A stretch of 64,000 nt of DNA from Sphingomonas sp. GTDB lineage: Bacteria; Pseudomonadota; Alphaproteobacteria; Sphingomonadales; Sphingomonadaceae. The notes under the pieces were generated by a model. It was not told where the DNA came from and did no database searches. It saw only the letters and a list, made by a program, of their open reading frames with translations. A program made the position numbers and the translations under genes. Where the stretch lies: the NCBI RefSeq assembly GCF_030145815.1, contig NZ_JAIXHL010000007.1:62001-126000 (forward strand). Reading direction: 5' to 3'. Of the stretch, positions 60,883 to 64,000 are shown piece after piece (positions within the stretch are counted from its first letter, which is position 1; every line of letters starts with the position of its first letter).

Positions 60883-61893
60883 TCAGCTGTTGGGCGCAGG
60901 TCCGGTGCTGGCGCGCGCGATCAGGCGCGTGTCGAACGTCATGCGGTCGCGCGGGCTCTTGGCGTCAAGCAGCAGATCAGCGGCGCTGCGGGCGAGATCG
61001 TGTACCGGCTGTCGGACGGTGGTGAGCGGCGGCCAGACGGCGGCGGCGAGGTCCGAATCGTCGAACCCGACGATCGACAATTGATCGGGAACGGCAATTC
61101 CACGCTCATGCGCCACGGCCAGCGCGCCAGCCGCCATATCGTCATTGCCCGCGAACAATGCTGTCGGCGGACTCGCGCGGTCCAGCAGCAGATGGGCGGC
61201 GCGGCGGCCCGAATCGATGCTGTAATCGCCGGCAACCACCAAAGCCTCGTCGAACGCAACGCCGTGCGCTTCGAGCGCGGCGCGATAGCCCTTCAGCCGC
61301 TCGACCGTCGAAACATGGCTGAGCGGCCCCTTGATGAAGGCTATCGCGCGATGGCCGTGCGCCAGCAGATGCGCGGTCGCCTCCTGCGCGGCGCTGGCGT
61401 CGTCGATGGTGACCGATCGCCCGACTTCGCGGCGCACGCCCGGCTCGATCCGTACATAGGGCAGGCCGCGCCGGTCGAGTTCGTCGAGCAAGGCTTCGTT
61501 TTCGGTTACCGGCGGGGAGAGGATGAGGCCGTCGAGATGCGTCTCGTCCACCAGCGCGGCGACATCCGCGACCAGCCCGGGCGCAGCGCTGTCGACCGGC
61601 TGGGTCAGCAGGCGATAGCCATGTTCGGCGCACCCTTCCTGCGCGCCGGCGAGCAGGTGGTAGACATAATAGGGGCTGGGGTTGTCATAGAGCAGCCCGA
61701 CCTGGAAGGACTTGCGCCCGGCCAAGGTTCGCGCGGCGAGGCTGGGGCGGAAGTTGAGTTCGGCGACGACCTGCTCGACGCGGCGGCGGGTTTCCTCGCT
61801 GACATTCTTTTCATTATTCAGCACGCGCGAGACGGTCTTGAACGACACGCCCGCGAGCTTTGAAACTTCCTTGATCGTCGGCCGTCGCGCCAT
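60883..61893 (-). CDS. LacI family transcriptional regulator
   Basis: A 336-aa repressor. N-terminal HTH: RRPTIKEVSKLAGVSFKTVSRVLNNEKNVS, with the hinge helix FRPSLAARTLAGRKS. The periplasmic-binding-like domain has ILSPPVTENEALLD and VGFDDSDLAAAVWPPLTTV. Located next to a TonB-dependent receptor on the same strand, suggesting control of sugar uptake. GGGGAGG precedes ATG 61893. Confidence 0.92.
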   Translation of the reverse strand: MARRPTIKEVSKLAGVSFKTVSRVLNNEKNVSEETRRRVEQVVAELNFRPSLAARTLAGRKSFQVGLLYDNPSPYYVYHLLAGAQEGCAEHGYRLLTQPVDSAAPGLVADVAALVDETHLDGLILSPPVTENEALLDELDRRGLPYVRIEPGVRREVGRSVTIDDASAAQEATAHLLAHGHRAIAFIKGPLSHVSTVERLKGYRAALEAHGVAFDEALVVAGDYSIDSGRRAAHLLLDRASPPTALFAGNDDMAAGALAVAHERGIAVPDQLSIVGFDDSDLAAAVWPPLTTVRQPVHDLARSAADLLLDAKSPRDRMTFDTRLIARASTGPAPNS

Positions 61894-61921
61894 TTGCCTC
61901 CCCTGACGGGTCAGGCATAGG

Positions 61922-61935
61922 TGACAGCGTTGGCA
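61922..61935. promoter_or_regulatory. Second, imperfect LacI-type site
   Basis: TGACAGCGTTGGCA, an imperfect palindrome in the 66-base gap between the LacI gene and the divergent EEP gene, resembles the operator at 60814-60825 (TGACACCGGTGTCT on the other strand). It could serve autoregulation; weak evidence. Confidence 0.35.
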
Positions 61936-61959
61936 ACAGGCAAGAGTGGAGTTGTGCGT

Positions 61960-62802
61960 ATGGATCGGCGCGGAGTGATGGTCGCGGCAGCGGCGATGGG
62001 GTTTGCGCCGGGATTGGCGCGGGCCGCGAAGCCGCGCATCGGACTGCGGGTGATGAGCTTTAACGTCCGCCTGCCGGTCGACTCGGACGGGCCGAACCGG
62101 TGGGAGGCGCGGCGTGACCTGTTCGTCGAGACGATCCGACGGTGCGATCCCGACATGATCGGGACGCAGGAATTGTGGAAGGTCCAGGGCGATTACGCGG
62201 TCGAGCGGCTGCCGCAATTCAGTTGGTTCGGGATCGACCGGCGGGGCGGTCGGGGCGACGAGCATATGGGCGTGTTCTTTCGCCGCGACCGGATGAAGGT
62301 GATCGATCTGGGCCATTTCTGGCTGTCGGATACGCCCGATGTGCCGGGGAGCATCAGCTGGGGGCACCCCTATCCGCGGATGGCGACCTGGGGCCTGTTC
62401 GAGACGGTGGCGGGCAAGCGGTTCTGGCTGATCAACACGCATTTTCCGTATCGCGCCGAGGACGAGGTGGCGCGCAGCAAATGTGCGGCGGCGATTGCGA
62501 AGTGGGTCGCCAAGCGGCCTGCTGGTGAGGTGGTGGTGCTGACCGGGGACTTCAATACCGGGCCGGAGAGCGAGGCCCATCGCATCTTGAGTGCCGGGCT
62601 GGCCGATGCCTGGGTTGCGGCGCCGGAGCGAACGGGGCCGGAGGGGACGTTCCATGGCTTTTCCGGAACGCCGGGGAAGCGGATCGACTGGGTGATGGCC
62701 CGGGGCCTGACGCCGGTGGCGGTCGAGACGGTCGATTTCGGGCGGGGCGGGCGGTTTCCGTCGGATCACTTTCCGGTGGTGGCCGATTACCGCTGGCCCT
62801 GA
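61960..62802 (+). CDS. Exported endonuclease/exonuclease/phosphatase-family protein
   Basis: A 280-aa EEP-fold hydrolase. A twin-arginine-type signal (MDRRGVMVAAAAMGFAPGLARA) starts it. Catalytic blocks: MSFNVRL, IGTQELW (metal Glu), LINTHFPYRA, VLTGDFNTGPES and SDHFPVVADYR. Relatives include DNases, sphingomyelinases and phosphodiesterases; the substrate here is unknown. ATG 61960 has GGAG eight bases upstream. Confidence 0.87.
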   Translation: MDRRGVMVAAAAMGFAPGLARAAKPRIGLRVMSFNVRLPVDSDGPNRWEARRDLFVETIRRCDPDMIGTQELWKVQGDYAVERLPQFSWFGIDRRGGRGDEHMGVFFRRDRMKVIDLGHFWLSDTPDVPGSISWGHPYPRMATWGLFETVAGKRFWLINTHFPYRAEDEVARSKCAAAIAKWVAKRPAGEVVVLTGDFNTGPESEAHRILSAGLADAWVAAPERTGPEGTFHGFSGTPGKRIDWVMARGLTPVAVETVDFGRGGRFPSDHFPVVADYRWP

Positions 62803-62835
62803 AAGAAAAGCCCCGCCCGGATGTGCCGGGCGGGG
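62803..62835 (-). terminator. Rho-independent terminator of hppA
   Basis: CCCCGCCCGG-ATGTG-CCGGGCGGGG stem of 10 bp; on the minus strand it is followed by CTTTTCTTT, just after the hppA stop. It also lies at the end of the EEP gene. Confidence 0.85.
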
Positions 62836-62845
62836 ATAGGTCAGA

Positions 62846-64000
62846 TCAGCCAGCCGCCAGTGCCGCGAGGAGCAGCAGGGCGACGATGTTGGTGATCTTG
62901 ATCATCGGGTTGACCGCCGGACCCGCGGTATCCTTGTAGGGATCGCCGACGGTGTCGCCGGTCACCGCGGCCTTATGGGCTTCGGAGCCCTTGCCGCCGT
63001 GGTTGCCGTCTTCGATGTACTTCTTGGCATTGTCCCATGCGCCACCGCCCGAGGTCATCGAGATGGCGACGAACAGGCCGGACACGATCACGCCGAGCAG
63101 CATCGCGCCGACCGAAGCGAAGGCGTTGGCCTGGCTGTCGACGGCCAGGATCACGAAGTAGAGGACGATCGGCGAGAGCACCGGGAGCAGCGACGGAATG
63201 ATCATTTCCTTGATCGCCGCCTTGGTCACGATGTCGACGGTCCGGCCATAGTTCGGGCGGCTGGTCCCGGCCATGATGCCGGCATTGTCGCGGAACTGGG
63301 CGCGGACATCCTCGACCACCGCGCCCGCTGCACGGCCCACGGCGGTCATGCCGAACGCGCCGAACAGATAGGGCAGCAGCGCGCCGAGCAGCAGGCCGAC
63401 GATGACGAACGGATTGCTGAGCGAGAAATCCACGACGATGTCGGGGAAGTAGCGCGTCAGATCCTCCGTATACGCCCCGAACAGCACCAGTGCCGCGAGC
63501 GCCGCCGAACCGATGGCATAGCCCTTGGTCACGGCCTTGGTCGTGTTGCCCACAGCATCAAGCGCGTCGGTGCGGGTGCGGACGTCATCGGGCAGCCCGG
63601 CCATTTCGGCGATGCCGCCGGCATTGTCGGTGACGGGGCCATAGGCGTCGAGCGCGACCACCATGCCAGCGAGTGCGAGCAGCGAGGTGGCGGCGAACGC
63701 CACGCCGATGATCCCGGCCAGCTGGAACGATGCGATCACCGCGACGACGATGACGATGGTCGGCAGCGCGGTCGATTCAAGGCTGATCGCCAAACCCTGA
63801 ATGACGTTGGTGCCATGACCGGTTTCGGATGCCTTGGCGATCGAGCGGACGGGGCGGTACTGGGTGCCGGTGTAATATTCGGTGATCCACACCAGCGCCC
63901 CGGTGACGCCAAGGCCGATCATCATGCACCAGAACAGGTCCATGCCGGTGAACGCCTGATCGCCGATCGTGGCGTTGAGGTCGTCGAGTGTAAACTCGGT
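62846..64000 (-). CDS. hppA: Membrane-bound proton-translocating pyrophosphatase, C-terminal part
   Basis: At least 384 codons; the 5' end lies beyond the right edge (codon frame continues to 64000). Motifs: the pyrophosphate-site [29 protein letters not shown] and [25 protein letters not shown]. The Lys in GNTTKA indicates the K+-independent H+-pumping type. Many membrane helices follow. It recovers energy from pyrophosphate by pumping protons. Confidence 0.95.
   Translation of the reverse strand, partial: TEFTLDDLNATIGDQAFTGMDLFWCMMIGLGVTGALVWITEYYTGTQYRPVRSIAKASETGHGTNVIQGLAISLESTALPTIVIVVAVIASFQLAGIIGVAFAATSLLALAGMVVALDAYGPVTDNAGGIAEMAGLPDDVRTRTDALDAVGNTTKAVTKGYAIGSAALAALVLFGAYTEDLTRYFPDIVVDFSLSNPFVIVGLLLGALLPYLFGAFGMTAVGRAAGAVVEDVRAQFRDNAGIMAGTSRPNYGRTVDIVTKAAIKEMIIPSLLPVLSPIVLYFVILAVDSQANAFASVGAMLLGVIVSGLFVAISMTSGGGAWDNAKKYIEDGNHGGKGSEAHKAAVTGDTVGDPYKDTAGPAVNPMIKITNIVALLLLAALAAG

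Overview
The window is a high-GC chromosomal segment of an alphaproteobacterium, most likely a sphingomonad (Sphingomonas or a close relative). The evidence is the gene set and its order: DUF1285-CoA pyrophosphatase-CCA transferase, the cobA-DUF2849-cysI-DUF934-cysH sulfur operon, sufR-B-C-D-S-T-A, a proline-rich TonB with ExbB and two ExbDs, a large TonB-dependent receptor beside a LacI regulator, and many palindromic intergenic repeats. Nearly all of it is core housekeeping DNA, densely packed with 1-8 base overlaps between co-directional genes. No phage, IS element or CRISPR array was seen.

Layout. 0-8.5 kb: start of purC, two paralogous DUF4349-type lipoproteins, parC, a PAS-GGDEF-EAL protein and the cca operon. 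8.7-11.2 kb: a lower-GC orphan gene resembling a type VI immunity protein, then a GNAT enzyme, a glutathione transferase and folB. 12.4-15 kb: the tonB-exbB-exbD-exbD energy-transduction operon, closed by a strong terminator. 15-21.7 kb: a small TPR protein, dcd, a HEPN-like protein, cdd, a GH25-fold protein, UPF0262, dnaB and envelope proteins. 21.7-27.5 kb: assimilatory sulfate/sulfite reduction with siroheme synthesis, then astD. 27.6-32.3 kb: selO, a hydrolase, a small accessory segment (a DUF559 nuclease-fold gene between inverted repeats, an orphan ORF and a phased 11-bp repeat array) and a glycosyltransferase. 32.3-44.7 kb: a flavin oxidoreductase, a glutamine amidotransferase, an aldehyde dehydrogenase, a prepilin peptidase, a thiolase, a second GGDEF-EAL protein, tRNA-Gln(CUG), ppx, rlmE, a D-2-hydroxyacid dehydrogenase and a VOC protein. 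44.8-51.3 kb: the SUF iron-sulfur operon. 51.4-58 kb: pyrD, an AMP-forming acyl-CoA ligase, an M16 protease and an AspH-like protein. 58-64 kb: a TonB-dependent receptor with its LacI regulator, a Tat-exported EEP-family enzyme and the C-terminal part of the membrane H+-pyrophosphatase.

How the genes work together. The TonB/Exb operon would energise receptors such as the one at 58-60.7 kb. CobA supplies the siroheme precursor used by CysI, and the SUF operon supplies Fe-S clusters for enzymes such as CysI and CysH. Two c-di-GMP turnover proteins are present.

Most interesting to me are three things. First, the DUF559 gene sits inside a 51-bp inverted repeat whose core reappears as a facing pair of copies inside the coding ends of sufD and sufS, which suggests a nuclease-linked palindromic repeat family. 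Second, there is an 11-bp helically phased repeat array just upstream of the glycosyltransferase. Third, several enzymes appear to lack or change key residues: a GH25 protein without its catalytic Glu, a TonB without any histidine, and an acyl-CoA ligase with Arg in its P-loop.
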